A DNA stretch of 64,000 nucleotides, taken from contig NW_025336480.1 in NCBI RefSeq assembly GCF_004798865.1, forward strand, positions 20,647,522-20,711,521, written 5' to 3'. Under the pieces are notes generated by a model, which worked only from the letters and a program-made list of their open reading frames with translations, made no database searches and was not told the origin of the DNA. This document shows, piece by piece, positions 10,878 through 23,349 of this stretch. This DNA comes from Varanus komodoensis. Its lineage: Eukaryota > Chordata > Lepidosauria > Squamata > Varanidae. Position numbers and translations under genes: made by a program. Within the stretch, counting starts at the first letter, position 1; every line of letters begins with the position of its first letter.

Positions 10878-12624
10878 GTAAGTAAGAACTTTGAATTACA
10901 TGTACCATAAAAACACTTCAGATTTTGGAAAAATGAGTGTCTCCACCAGGTTGCTCACTTCTGCTTTCTGTTATCAAACTATGATCACCTTGTTTGCAGC
11001 CTGTTAGAAAAAGCACTGACTTGTTCAGGAATTAAATAACTCGACTTATCCTAACAATGAATTAGGATAGTGTCCTAGAGTGTCCAGGTTCAGATGTCAC
11101 ACCAGCAACCCATGAAAAAGCAGCTACAGTTTTTTAATTGAAAGCAGAAATTAGGTGCATGCCAGTGGCAGTAGCCTTTCTTTCTTGTGGGCTAATTAAC
11201 ACAGAACAGCGTGTTATGTGGGAATTCTATCATTCAAAAGGTTCCAGAGTTACTCAGTTGGCTGCATCATTTAGTGAGATTACAGAAAGACAGCTTTACT
11301 TCTGTAGTGAGAGTCAAATACAGTGTGTATCTGATGTAAATGGTACCATGATTAGTGCATGTTTGATGGAAGTTATAAAAGAACTAGATTGAGCTTGCAT
11401 TATATTTTAAATGTTAAAGGATATGAGGGAAACAGCTATTGTCAGTGATCTGTGTTGCTACATAAGGTTTATATTGGTTAATGTAAATATGCTGTTCCAT
11501 CCTTGATAAGACTAGCTGTGCACCCATGTGCATGCACACACACAGCTTGAAGTGTTAGGCAGCACTAGCCCAGGTTTAAGGTAGCTCAGAAACACTGCAT
11601 ATCCATTTTCATCAGTGCCAACTTTGTTTCTTTAAAGGAACAAAATACAAACAACCTGGGTTAGGAAAGGTCCCATAAAAGAAAGGAAGAATGGAATGGA
11701 TAACAGGATTGAGCTGGAATATTTATGGTGCTTATTTTAGGAATGTACCAGAGGCTCTTGTATAATAAAGTATATAATAAGATTGTTTCTAGGATGCAGT
11801 GTATTGCAGTCTTGAGGTATTTCTGGTAACTTGGCTTATATTTTGAGAAGGAAGAAATACCTTGTCATTAGCTCTTCTTGATCGTGTATTTCATTAAAAA
11901 GATGCAGTTTTGAAACTTTACAATAATGCAGATGCTTCTGCAGTTCATGACTCTGATGTTGACTGAATGCAGAATTCTAGCGTTCTGTCCATTTGATCTG
12001 GAACTTACTGACATAATATAAGATAAATTAGGAGCCCAAAGAAATTTGTGGAGCATGGCAGCTTTATTGGCTATTGAAGATAGCTTGGGAATGCAGTCAT
12101 GTTTACTATCTCCAGATAAGTAATTGTTAGAAGATGGAAATAACTGGATGTTATGAGTATATTGGTTTTATCTTTTGTGTGTGGGGGTGGGGTGGGGACT
12201 AATGGAAAATGTTAATCAAAGGGGGAAAGGACAGTCAAGGCAAAGAAGAGGGAACTGAGATGTGGCCTACAGGTTAGGATTCTAGTTCCCACTTGACCAT
12301 GAAGCTCATTCCGTGGCATTGGCCAGTCACCTGACTCTCAGCCTAACCTAAGAATTAACTAGAATTAATCATTCAAGTAGGAGTGGAACCACTAAAATAC
12401 AGTGACCCCAGTAACAAACCTGAATAGGTTGATAAAGTCAGAAGCCACTGAAAGTTCCAGGTGAATTAGCAGAGTCACACTCACCACTGCCTTTCTCCCA
12501 GCCTAGGTCATCTATTACAGTGGTCAAAATCATTTTGTTTCCAGAACCAGCTCTGAAGCAAGTTTGCCAGGCACTCAGGTTGCGATGTTCTTTTTTAATT
12601 GCAAGTATTGCAATTCTTCTTCAG
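10878..12624 (+). other. ACTR2: ACTR2 intron
   Basis: The intron runs from GTAAGT to the TTCTTCAG acceptor. Apart from a worn SINE at about 12252-12350 I recognise nothing in it; an 84-codon frame at 11138-11392 has no recognisable similarity. Confidence 0.9.
12252..12350 (+). mobile_element. Degraded tRNA-derived SINE fragment
   Basis: GGATTCTAGTTCCC resembles the B-box region, and GGCCAGTCACCTGACTCTCA plus GCCTAACCT match the body of the SINE at 8594. The 3' tail is missing. Confidence 0.65.
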
Positions 12625-12761
12625 GTTTACTGACAGGTGTTGTTGTGGATTCTGGAGATGGAGTTACTCATATTTGTCCAGTCTATGAAGGCTTCTCTCT
12701 TCCTCATCTTACCAGAAGGCTAGATATTGCTGGTAGAGATATTACCAGATACCTAATCAAG
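12625..12761 (+). CDS. ACTR2: ACTR2 coding exon, residues 150-195
   Basis: This 137-nt exon completes Gly150 and encodes [20 protein letters not shown] through DITRYLIK, ending [20 protein letters not shown] is the second phosphate-binding loop of the actin/ARP ATPase fold (the actin DxGxGxT signature), which contacts the nucleotide phosphates. The loop is intact here, consistent with a functional ATP-binding ARP2. Confidence 0.97.
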
Positions 12762-13709
12762 GTAAGTTGAGGATGGTAAATAACCATCAAATAAAATTAT
12801 AATAGCCAGATTCAGGCTGGACATCAGGAAAAGCTTCCTTACTGTCAGAGCAATATGACAGTGGAACCAGCTGCCTAGAGAGGTGGTTGGCTGACCCACA
12901 CTAGAAACATTCAGGAAGAAACTGGACAGCCATCTGAGTGGGATGGTGTAACTTGGTGTAACTTGCATATTATGAAAATGCAGCTTGGTAAGATTTACAC
13001 TTAAACTTCAGCAAAGACAGTCTGAATAGCCATAGCTGTTTATATTTGTAAGTGGCAGCTAGACACTGTCTCCTGCGTGGCTAAAACTGAGGAATGAGAT
13101 GGCCTAATGGAGGCTGTGCCAAATAATGGTATCATTATAGATAAAAGCCCTGCCGTGGACCTCAGTAGATCTTGCCTCTTGAACAGAAAATACCTGGAGC
13201 AAGATTTTACCTGGAAAATCTTGAGGTTTATGGAAGAAAGCATTGCTTGTGACACACTTGACTCAATACAATTAGGATTTTAGAGGAAATAAATGTGCTA
13301 CACTTGGGTCTGGAAACATACTAGGAAGTAAGAGTAGATTTTAATGTGCTATCTCCTTAAAATTTTGCAGAACTGTATGCAAATTGTATTTAAGTACAGG
13401 CCTTTATAAAACACAATTCAAATTTTCAAACATTGTGTATGGAAATCTGTGTAATTCCCTTCACACTTAATGAGAAGTTCTTAGACTGTTTGAGCTTGAT
13501 ACTCATAGCAAAGTTGAAATACAAAGTGAAGATCAACCCTCAGTCCTACCCACAAGATAAACATTTGAGTTTCTGGCATGGCAGATAACATTTCTGCTTT
13601 TAGCAATTAATCTGTCTTTCAGATGCCTGCTTTCTTTTAAAAAAATCATGTGCAGATGGTATTACAGTTGTTTTCTAATTTGCCACTAATTAACTTATTT
13701 TAATATCAG
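12762..13709 (+). other. ACTR2: ACTR2 intron
   Basis: The intron runs from GTAAGT to the TAATATCAG acceptor ending at 13709. Besides the CR1 fragment at 12811-12956, I see nothing of note. Confidence 0.9.
12811..12956 (+). mobile_element. CR1 LINE 3'-end fragment
   Basis: GGCTGGACATCAGGAAAAGC, then TGGAACCAGCTGCCTAGAGAG and AAACTGGACAGCCATCTG, is the typical order of the CR1 LINE 3' segment in reptiles and birds. It sits just downstream of the exon ending at 12761. Confidence 0.8.
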
Positions 13710-13859
13710 CTACTTTTACTACGAGGCTATGCCTTCAACCATTCTGCCGATTTTGAGACAGTCCGTATGATTAAAGAAAAACTCTGCTATGTGGGCTACA
13801 ACATTGAACAGGAGCAGAAACTGGCCTTGGAAACAACTGTTCTGGTAGAGTCCTACACA
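13710..13859 (+). CDS. ACTR2: ACTR2 coding exon, residues 196-245
   Basis: A 150-nt phase 0-0 exon encoding [20 protein letters not shown] through [12 protein letters not shown], ending ACA|GTAAGT. It forms part of actin subdomain 4 and the return towards the core. The segment [20 protein letters not shown] is characteristic of ARP2 and separates it from conventional actin, which has [19 protein letters not shown] at this place. No substitutions stand out. Confidence 0.97.
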
Positions 13860-15989
13860 GTAAGTATGTCGGAAGGTATGCAGCAGCAGTGTTCAGGTAC
13901 TAATTTAAATGCTGACTTGAATGAAACCTGTCGTGTTGATCAATTTGGCTGCTTTGGATTAAAGTCTCTTGTGACAAATAGGAATATGCACAACTAAATC
14001 TTAATTGAATTGGCTAGTTAATGTGAAGATAATAGGTAGCCATGTTACTACTTGATCTCTGCCTAATACCAATTATATATGACCTGCCACAGTTGTACAG
14101 TTTGCCTAGTGAGAGTAAGAAACATATGTTTCCAGGGAGTGGGTGATCTGCCTAGCTGTTTACCTCGTTTGTTACTGCCTGATGCAGAGTCTTGTCTTGT
14201 TTCTGTTAACCCTAAACACCTTTGGAATTTATAGCGAGTTAAGGCATAAAATGTTCTAACCTAAGCAAAAAAGGTGAAATATTCATTTGCCATATCACTG
14301 TGCTGTGGGGAGGACACAGTCACAATAGCAATGCAATGTAGCATCAGCTGGGAGTGTTAGCCAAATGTCAGAGAAGTAGCCACAAACCATTTCCTATGGT
14401 GGCAGTCAGTGTCACTTTAAAGACTAGCCTAAATTCCTGTGCAGAACAGAACTGCACTGGTGAGACAGGGGTGAGGGTGGGACGTTGGCAGTAAATGTCT
14501 TCATCATTTATCTGATTTTATTTATGATATGCTACCCTGAAATAAAGTTCTAGGGCAGCTCTTGTACAAACACGCCCCTTCCTTGCATTGTGCCCAAGTG
14601 CTCTACAGCTCTCTTAATCATTGTTGCATTCAGTAGTATTAAACTGTTAGAGAGAAATTTCTGAGCCACCTGCTTTGGGAGACAGTAAAATTTAGAGGGG
14701 GTAGTCATGCTAGCCTGCCACAGCAAAAGGAGTGGAGTCCACTTCATCAGATTAATGAAGTGTTAACGACCAGTTACAGGTGGTTGTGATGGGCAGGATA
14801 ACTTAAGCTGTGAGGTTAGAACATTCAGAAAACATAGACAGTGGTAATTCTTTTCACAAGAGTGGCTACCTTCCAAACAATTGTTGTGTAATACCACAGA
14901 TAATCCTTGCATTGGTAGGCTGATTAACAGATGAAACATGATATAAAAAACAAGACAAAGCTGCAGGAGATAGAGTTGAACCTCTTCATTAATCTTTTTA
15001 TCTTGCAGTTTTTCTTTAAAGGGCTAGCAACAGCAGTGACAGATCTTGATGCTAACTCTGTCCTTGGGGTGATGTCAATTCTAATCTGGCAACACTGTTG
15101 CAGAACCTAATAATGTTCACTATATGAGGGGTTTGTGCACCCACTCCTCTTCCATTGTGATATAGGCCATCATTTGCCAGCAGAGCCTTTCTGCATTTTA
15201 CATAGAACAAACAGGGCATTTTTTATGCAAAATAATAAAGAGATCCAAATCTGACATCAGAAATGGCAATATTAAAACAGCAACAATGAGAGAACATTTC
15301 TGCTTCCCAGGATTCTTACAATGGTCATCCCTGAGTGATGGAACTTCAGAGACTGATTTCAATGTGAAACTCCTAAAGAGGTTCATCAGGAGGTTTATCT
15401 TATCCCATTGTGGCCTAAACAGAGAGAAATGTCAGTTTTTCTCTTGTGAATTACACACTGCAAGGACATCTTGTGTTACCACTGAACAACTGTTCTGTGA
15501 CTACCCAGTGTTAATACAGTAACCATTGCCGTGTACTTTGTGCATTTTATTTCCCTCTGAGCTCACCACCATATGCATGATACTTGTAAATTGGCAGAAC
15601 ATTCTCTATCTCATGAACTGGACCCCATTCCCTGAAAGATTATGTCATAATCAGATGGGTTAGTCTTCAAGGTGCTTCAGTACTCTCTTTTTAAAATCTA
15701 AATTTAAGATACTTGCATAGAGGAAAGCTGGAATGTAAGGTCAAAAGCACCCTGATTAGTTTGAACACAGATGTTCATAAGGGAGGCATTTGTAATGCTT
15801 ACTCAAAATGTAGAATATGAAATTTATAATAGAAGTACCCCTGCAGCAGAGAGAGAGAAAATAAGAAAATTTAGTATGAAAAACTGCCCATTGCACACTT
15901 GGACTCCTGGAGGAGAGTTTTCCAGCGATAATAGGAATGTATCAGAATGCTATCTGTATTTTATTTAACTTTAGACTTTGGTTCCATAG
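13860..15989 (+). other. ACTR2: ACTR2 intron
   Basis: A 2.1 kb intron from GTAAGT to the TTCCATAG acceptor. At 14695-14765 GGAGTCCACTTCATCAGA resembles a dispersed amniote repeat; otherwise I see nothing. Confidence 0.9.
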
Positions 15990-16135
15990 CTCCCAGATGG
16001 AAGAATTATTAAAGTTGGTGGGGAACGGTTTGAAGCACCAGAAGCTTTGTTCCAGCCTCACTTGATCAATGTGGAAGGGGTTGGAGTTGCTGAGCTTCTG
16101 TTTAACACTATCCAAGCCGCTGATATTGACACTAG
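15990..16135 (+). CDS. ACTR2: ACTR2 coding exon, residues 246-294 (first two bases of Arg294)
   Basis: A 146-nt exon encoding [40 protein letters not shown] and IQAADIDT, then AG of an arginine codon finished by the next exon (AG|G). The [18 protein letters not shown] stretch is the ARP2 counterpart of actin LPDGQVITIGNERFRCPE. The donor is AG|GTAAGA. Confidence 0.97.
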
Positions 16136-16483
16136 GTAAGAATCAAAATCTACTCTTCATAGTCTGTGTGAACACAGGAGATTGAATGAGAGAAAGACAC
16201 TTTCTGATTTTTTTTTTGGTCTATACAGAAAATGAGTTGAACAAACAAAGTTCAAGGACTAGAAGAAGATGCATGTAGTATTGACTAATTGCTTTATAGA
16301 GAGAATACAAAATTGTGGGGAGTGGGGGATATGGCTATCCTAGTCTTTGTTTAGAGTTTGATTATTGCATAGTTAGTGGAGATGGTGTTACACTTTGTAG
16401 AAGTAGAAGTTTGTCTTTTATACACTGGAGTTGTTGCTTGGATGCTAATCATTTATGTTTTGAGAAATATGTTCCATTTTTAG
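16136..16483 (+). other. ACTR2: ACTR2 intron
   Basis: A 348-base intron from GTAAGA to a TTTTTAG acceptor, with no recognisable internal feature. Confidence 0.9.
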
Positions 16484-16616
16484 GTCTGAGTTCTATAAAC
16501 ACATTGTGTTATCTGGAGGTTCTACTATGTACCCTGGGCTGCCTTCACGACTGGAACGTGAACTTAAACAGCTTTACCTGGAACGAGTCCTTAAAGGTGA
16601 TGTGGAAAAGCTTTCA
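16484..16616 (+). CDS. ACTR2: ACTR2 coding exon, residues 294-338
   Basis: A 133-nt exon completing Arg294 and encoding [20 protein letters not shown] through LKGDVEKLS, ending [22 protein letters not shown] is the adenosine-binding motif of the actin superfamily (actin NxVxSGGTTMYPG), which cradles the ATP base, and it is complete. Confidence 0.97.
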
Positions 16617-19027
16617 GTAAGTGCTCATCCTTCAGATAACTCTTTCTAGATAAATTCATATTCAGCACTTGTCACTAGAGGGCGCAAGGTGGTCAATAAT
16701 ACAGTGCAATTGTCTTGATTAAATTTGTGAACTTTGAATAACCAGCCCTGCATAGATTATTGCAATTGTTTCCTGACTTAGAATTGTTTTAGGTTTTGAT
16801 GTAAATGTATATCTGACCTGGTATTTAGAAGCAACCACCCCATTAGAAGTAAGGAGTTGCTTTATTCTTGCTTTTTGCAACTTATTTTCCTGAAGCTCAT
16901 AGATTTCATCCTGAAATATCTGACTTTGAGAACATTGCTTTTTACCCATGATACTCATTGCTGCCTCTTGAACTTTTATTGACTGATCAGACAATTTAGG
17001 AGTTCTGCTTTATTTGGTGAATCATCCAGACAGTTTAAGCTAATAGATGATACAGAAACCTAGTAAATAAATTGCAAGAGTTACCTGTTTGTTGTGTTAC
17101 ACTTACTAAAAGCTTATTAAATCATTACATTTATTCAGTTTTGTTCCAAAAATACAAATCTTGATTATAGACATCATTCAGGCTTGTGGTGTCTAGTTTG
17201 ATTTCTTCACTAGGACTGTAAATTCAACTAGCCAGAGCCAGGTGCAAAACAGTTTATTTGTTTATTTGCTTTTTATGCCAACTAATAGCCCAAGGCTCTC
17301 TGGGTGGTTAACAAAGTTAAAAACAAAACAAAAAGAATAACAAACAAAATAATAAGACAGTAAAAGCACAGCAGTTGCAATACAATTGGTGCATAAGTAT
17401 AGCACTAATATAAATATACAATATGAAAATGAAGATGAAAAGTTAATTATCAAAATACTGGGCAAATAAAGTTTTCACCTGGAGCCAAAAAGAATAGAGA
17501 GGCACCAGACACACCTTTCTGCAGTGCTCATTCCTGAGCTGAGGAGCCACAACTGAAAAGGCCCTTCCCCTGGTGGCCCTCCTCTTGATTTCTTTGGATG
17601 GGGTTCCTGGAGAAGGGCCCCAGAAGATGGGCTTAGCTGCTGAGGAGGAATAGAACCAATTGCCCACGAGCTTATGTAGCATAAACTTCATTTTAAAAGG
17701 AAATCCACATTTAAGTTACTATACATCAAACATTCAAACAACCTAATCTGGGGAGAAAGAGGTCCTTTAGGAGAGGAATGGGAGGCAGTCAGCAAATCAG
17801 TAAATATTTCTGTAGGGCGTGGTCTACCTTTTGCCTATCACTGGTTTAATCTTAGGGCTGCAGTATTTAAACAAGCAACTTGTTAGATTGATCCATTTAA
17901 AAGTTCTAAGCAACTGAGGTCTTTGTTATTTCTTGGATAGCACCTTTAAATAATACTGGCGCAGATACCATGAATGATCTTAAGAGACTTTTTTCACATG
18001 AGGAATGCCCCTTTAAGGGAATGCCTGCTAGAATGCACAATCTAAAACAAAGAAAATATTCTTTATAAATCTTGTGTGTGTTCAATTGCAGGCATAAGAA
18101 AATTGATCTACAATTGAAATTTGCATTAATTTGGTTGCAGTTACTAAATCCACACTGCAGTTTTTGTGTTCACTGCTGACAGAACAGCAACAATTTCACC
18201 CCTTCCCCTGCAGTCCACAAACTGTCAAATAGATCCCGCAGGTCCTCTTGTGCAACTGTAGACGTTGCTTTTTATCCCCAGGAGAGGACCTGCTTACAAT
18301 AAACATCCCAAAATATAGTGGGTTACACAGTATAGGTCTCAAAGTAACCTATATTGGGATAGTCTAATTTTATTTCCAATACTTCCATTTGCTGTGTGAC
18401 TTAATATCATATGTAATTAGACCCTCTGCATTACACTCCCACTGTTACGTGACTATTTCTATCAGGCAAGATTTCAGTGATCAGATTTATACCTCTTCCT
18501 GTCAGTGTCCATAACTGCATATTTTTATGACATGAGGGTGAGCGCCCTTCCAGTTTTCCGAGTGGAGCTTGTGTGACGTGCAGTGTGCGCAGCAGCGCTC
18601 TTCCGCTTGGGTCTCCTCTTGCAAGGCAACAGAGCAAGCCCAATGCTGCAGTCAGATCAGAGCTCCAATCTGTTACGTATTACTTTTGGGAATAAAAGAC
18701 AAGATGAAAAACTAACCTTCCCCACTTGCCAAACTCCTACACACAAGATAGATTGCAGCTTCTTCTGTTACCTGATCTTTCCAATTTGCAATTGAGTTCT
18801 TGGAATATGACTGACTAAAAGTTCAGATGACATCAGAAAGATTTAAAAAATCTCTTAAGAAAAACAAAACTTGGCCTTGCTTTTTGATAAGTTATAAACT
18901 TGCCCACAATTCCCCCCAAAAAGAAGGTTATGTGAATTTCAGCTGTGCAGTTATTATATAGCTTTATAGTTATATATTTTGCTCCCTTTAAAATCTAGTC
19001 ATGTTGTTCGTTTTCTTTCCCTGTAAG
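16617..19027 (+). other. ACTR2: ACTR2 last coding-region intron
   Basis: A 2.4 kb intron from GTAAGT to the unusual acceptor CCCTGTAAG. A minus-strand L2-like LINE tail occupies about 17250-17692; the remainder (16617-17249 and 17693-19027) shows nothing I recognise. Confidence 0.9.
17250..17692 (-). mobile_element. L2/CR1-like LINE 3' end
   Basis: Read on the minus strand it carries a short remnant of the ORF2 C-terminus (KEIKRRATRGRAFSVVAPQL...LQVKTLFAQYF), then an AT-rich 3' UTR, then ACCACCCAGAGAGCCTTGGG, the widespread reptile tail motif, and a TAAA-type terminus. The same tail appears at 63045-63235 and in related form at 36595-37000. Confidence 0.75.
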
Positions 19028-19198
19028 AAATTTAAGATTCGGATTGAAGATCCACCTCGTCGAAAGCATATGGTATTCCTAGGTGGTGCTGTTCTAGCAG
19101 ACATCATGAAAGACAAAGACAACTTCTGGATGACCAGACAAGAATACCTAGAGAAAGGAGGGCGTGTGCTTGAGAAGCTTGGTGTGACTGTGCGATAA
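19028..19198 (+). CDS. ACTR2: ACTR2 last coding exon, residues 339-394 and stop
   Basis: A 171-nt terminal coding exon beginning after TGTAAG and encoding [56 protein letters not shown] and TAA at 19196-19198. It is the C-terminal part of the actin fold (subdomain 1). [15 protein letters not shown] is the ARP2 counterpart of the actin KYSVWIGGSILAS helix region. The protein ends at the residue I expect for the vertebrate orthologue. Confidence 0.97.
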
Positions 19199-20136
19199 AC
19201 TCAGAAGCTTATTCCCGTCACAGCTTTCATCCTCTCATTCCTTTATTGCGAATCTTTGAACTTATTCAGCTACATGACATGGAAAAGTCTGTCTCTGCCC
19301 TTTGACCCAAAGGCCAGGTTTTGTTCTGGTTCCTCTTTATTTGATAAGGTCGCTATATTTGACTACTTAATTGGACCACTTCTCTACAAACAAAACAAGG
19401 GCAAGAGTGGCTTGTCTGCTGCCTTGTTTCTTCCCAGTAGGCAGTTGGGTAATTCCAATAGGTTTTTTCTTCTTGCTTTATTGGTGTAATGCTGTTGGCT
19501 TTTGTCTGTAGCTCATCATGGATGGACTCCCTTTATTAGCATAAGAGAACCTTTGGGCAACAGCTGTTTACTATCATGTGGTTGTAGTGATTTATCTTTG
19601 CATCCTTCTACCTTCAGTGTCTTTACATCTTGCTTAGGAATTCAGAAATCAGGACAAACTGTCAGCATATTTTAATAGTATCCCCAAATACTTCAGGTTG
19701 CATAAGCAAGCCTTCTCTAAAAATGACCATGGAAATTGGCTATGGATCGTTGAATCAGGCAGCAAACTTGAGGGGCAACTTTTATATTGCTTTTCCTAAA
19801 AGGGCACCAACTTGCATGGCTGTTGCTCCAGATGAATATTTGGACCTCTTGCATTTCTCTCTCCTCATATGTTTATTCCTAGCTTTATAAATTGGCAGTA
19901 GATAGTCTTTTCTCATATGGGATACAGTTAGTTTCTTCCTATATTTTTCCTCTTCTTTTGGTACCGTATCTTTTATTGCCATTGGAGTTAAAGGTTTTTT
20001 TTAATGGGCAACATTAGAATGTCATCTGGGACTGGATTTCCTGGATATAATCTATTGAAAGTAATATGTTCCAAAAAAAAAAAAAAGGTCTGTGAACTTG
20101 AATTACTGGTACAACATTGCAAAAACATTGAAATGT

Positions 20137-20142
20137 ATTAAA
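20137..20142 (+). promoter_or_regulatory. Candidate proximal poly(A) signal ATTAAA
   Basis: ATTAAA lies in the 3' UTR, about 940 bases after the ACTR2 stop. It is the commonest variant hexamer, so a shorter transcript is possible. Confidence 0.35.
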
Positions 20143-20362
20143 TTTTGAACACACAGTAACTCTGTGCCAAGTAATTATTGCAGTTTTTTAAAAATATAAC
20201 TGTTAAATGTTATTTAAAATTGCCCAGATATTTATATGGAACTATGAATAGGTTGTGAAGAATGACCTATAATTTGTAGCAGTTTTAAAAACATGGAATA
20301 GGCCTTATAGTTAATCAGTAAATACTCAATTTACCTATCTAATATTGACTCTGGGACAAAGA

Positions 20363-20368
20363 AATAAA
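20363..20368 (+). promoter_or_regulatory. Candidate main poly(A) signal AATAAA
   Basis: A canonical AATAAA is followed within about 40-60 bases by a G/U-rich stretch (GTGCTGTTAAAATGGTATGG), the arrangement expected around a cleavage site at about 20385-20400. Confidence 0.6.
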
Positions 20369-20683
20369 ACACATATTTGGAATACTGTTTAATTAAACAC
20401 AAATGTGCTGTTAAAATGGTATGGTGATTATTATCACCCTTCATGGTTGACACCCACTGGGAAGACCAGAAGAAAGCTGCATTTCTGTAGAGCATTCCTG
20501 GTAAATTTGTATTTTTCTTTCACACATAGATAAACAAAGAGTTTGCCACTCACAAAGTTGGTTGGAAGAAACACCAACCAACAGGTACAGAATAATCAAC
20601 AGGTACATCAATGCAGGGAAACTGATCTATTATAGCCTGCCTGGAATCAGTTCAGTGTAGGTCTGGATTGCAAGGGAAAAGGT

Positions 20684-21085
20684 ATGAAGCAAGAGTGAGG
20701 GAACTGGGTCTTTTCAGCCTGGAGAAGAGGGGACTTCAAGGGGATCTGTTGGTGACATACAGGTAAGTATGTCAGCTGTGTCACATACAGATGGGTAGAG
20801 ACCTGTTTCCCCTTGTGGAGGAGGGTAGGATGCATTCTAGTGGACCAAACCTCAAGGAACCAAGGTTCAATTTGGATGCCAGGAAGTACTTCCTGTCAGT
20901 TAGGAACCCTAAGGGATGGAATGGGCTTCCGTGGGAGGTGGTTGAAGCCCCATTGGGGAGGGTGTTCAAGGATAGGCTAGACAATGCACATGGTAGGCAT
21001 GTCATGAGTGGAGCCAGCTGGAGCTAGGGCTCAGACTAGATGGCCCAGGAGGCCCTTTCTGACTTGGTCTGTTTCTGTGTTTCTA
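20684..21085 (+). mobile_element. CR1 LINE 3' end
   Basis: It contains the standard CR1 3' order: TTTTCAGCCTGGAGAAGAGG, GGATCTGTTGGTGACATACA, GATGCCAGGAAGTACTTCCT, GGAATGGGCTTCCGTGGGAG, GTGTTCAAGGATAGGCTAGA and AGATGGCCCAGGAGGCCC. A 78-codon frame at 20791-21027 is the C-terminal CR1 coding remnant (FNLDARKYFLSVRNPKGWNG), not a host gene. Confidence 0.92.
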
Positions 21086-23349
21086 CCTGTGTGGAAATAG
21101 GTACCTCAGGATATTATTTCTGCTGAGAATATTCTACTTTCTTGTGCATTGTTGGTAGGCTTATCACTCCTCCCCATTTTTAGAGGAGAATACTTAATCA
21201 AACCAAGAGTAAAGTAAAGTAAACCAAGAGAATACTTAATCAAACCAAGAACAAATCTGCAAAATTGCTTCTGTGACCCACCCATGGAAGACTGGAATCC
21301 AACAACTGTGAGTAGTTTCTAGGGGTTCCAGATCCTTGTGTTTTTCATTCCTGGTTAACCTGCAAAGCTTTACTGTACCTTTTTCTCCTTATTACTGCCA
21401 GGTGAAAGAAAAGAAAGAATGATATAGTCAGCATTTTTCCCAAAGAAAAATGATATAGTCAGCATAGTAGTAGTCAACATAGCTTCTTAAATAGAAGAGT
21501 GCTAAATAATATCAAACGGAACTAGATATGCTGAAGTTAATAATGTTGCTTGAAATATGTGCGCTTAACAAAAACCACCACGAGAACATGGTTTGCAAAG
21601 ATGACTGACTCAGAATTATCAGCCTTAATTTATCTGTGAAAGAACCTACAGTAGGTTTTCTGAAAATAGAGTGTGCTGTTGGACCTCACCATAATTCCAG
21701 AGTTTGAAAATAAGCTCATTTCAATGTTCAAGTTGAGTTTCTTAGACCAAGAGAAAGGGAGTCTTGATTGTCCATTAAACTCTTTCTCAGAATGGTTGGT
21801 AAGAAGAAGCTGGGAAGTAGCCATTTCAAAAACTTGAAAATTTAGCCCACATGATAAAGTGGGGTGTATAGAAGGTGGAGTTTGTAGTTGAAAGCCCTCA
21901 GAGTGAAACTTCGATAGAGAATAATTCCCATTTTCAGCTGTAAAAGTATGCAGATAAGGACTTCAGACGGAAAATATTAATAAGAGTTCTAGAGATGGGA
22001 GGGTGGGGAGAGTAAATGAAATTCTAAAGGTAGAATATTGGAATTGTTTTAAATGCCAAATATTGGTAATTATTGGTCTGCATAGAAAGCTCTCTTCAAA
22101 AATCAGAAAAAGGCTGCCATTAGGTAATTTGGATGCATACAACCCTTTCGAAACTTAATTTCTATGTTGGGTAGCAGCCGCAGGAATTGGGAGGCCATAG
22201 GGTTGTGCCCCATCCTGCTCAATTTTACACTTACCAAAATAAGGAACAGCTTGAAATGACAGATCAGAGCCACCAAGGACTCTGTCATAAGCAGGTCTCC
22301 AGATCAGACTACCTCAGTTTCTTTAAATGGAATGAATGCACTTTTTGAACAATATAATCCTGTTTTTCAGTTAAATGCATTTAAAATAGAAAAAGCCATC
22401 CCCTCTGTGCAAGAAGGTAAGAATAGGCATGTGGTTGATAACTTTCAGCTGAGTCAAAACTTTCAGCTGATTCACCTAGTCTTTTAATTTGAGGGAGGAT
22501 ATTTACTGCAGTAAAATCAAAGAAATTACTGGTAATTGTAGAGACCAAGGAAAATAGATGGACTTGTAGCATACTCTGCCTTTCCTATGTGGCAGCAGTA
22601 TAAATGCCTCAGAGCCTGAGAAGTTATGAACAGAATGAACATTCATGCAAGTAATGAACTGATAATAATGGAGACGCAGTTTAAATAGAGGTTCACAGTC
22701 AGTACATCTCCAGAAACAACAGGTGTGACAGAACATGTAGAAACTGGACATTCCAGCTTGGATAATACACTTGATCGTCTCTGTTTCTTCTTTCTGAAAA
22801 TGAGCAGGGCATGAGTATCTTCAGAGGCAGTATATGCCTTGCATACCAGCTGCTTGGAAGAAGCAAGCAAGCAGGCTGGCTCATGTCTTACTTGTGGACA
22901 TCTAGCGGTATCTAGCTGGTTGCTGTCAGAAGCAGAATAATGGAGTTGATATTCCTTTCTCTACCTCAGTAGTGCAGTCCTACACAGCTTTGAATAAGTA
23001 TAGTGAACCTCTTCTGCCCTGATCTTTATTGTGAATAGTGAAATTCTTCTGGCCTGATCACATTCAGGATATGAAAATTGAATACAAAGATTTGTCAGCT
23101 GGATAAGAAAGGTTGGGAAAGACTAGCTGTCTAAGCCTTGAGGGAGCCCTAACTGAACTCTTTTCATATTCAGAAGGATAGGGAGCTAAGATTAAATTCC
23201 ACTTAGGGCTATAGTCTGTCAAAAGTTCGGATTACATCCCATTTCATTGCTGGTAAGTTTTAACTAACCTTTGCCAGATTGTTTCTCCTGGCTGCAGTCC
23301 TGGGCAGATATGGAATTGGGTCCTGTTGAACTCAGGTGAATATTATTTT
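21086..23349. other. Intergenic, no gene seen
   Basis: No gene or classified repeat is recognised. Two local duplications stand out: GAGAATACTTAATCAAACCA at 21186 and 21228, and AATGATATAGTCAGCAT at about 21418 and 21449. Confidence 0.6.

Larger units (their letters stand above)
19199..20390 (+). other. ACTR2: ACTR2 3' untranslated region (probable extent)
   Basis: The sequence directly after the stop (TCAGAAGCTTATTCCCGTCA) resembles the start of the mammalian ACTR2 3' UTR. It continues AT-rich, repeat-free and U-rich to AATAAA at 20363-20368. Longer human-like forms are possible, but a CR1 copy begins near 20684. Confidence 0.7.

Noticed and set aside
20791-21027. 78-codon frame just downstream of ACTR2
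   Set aside because: It is the C-terminal coding remnant of a CR1 LINE.
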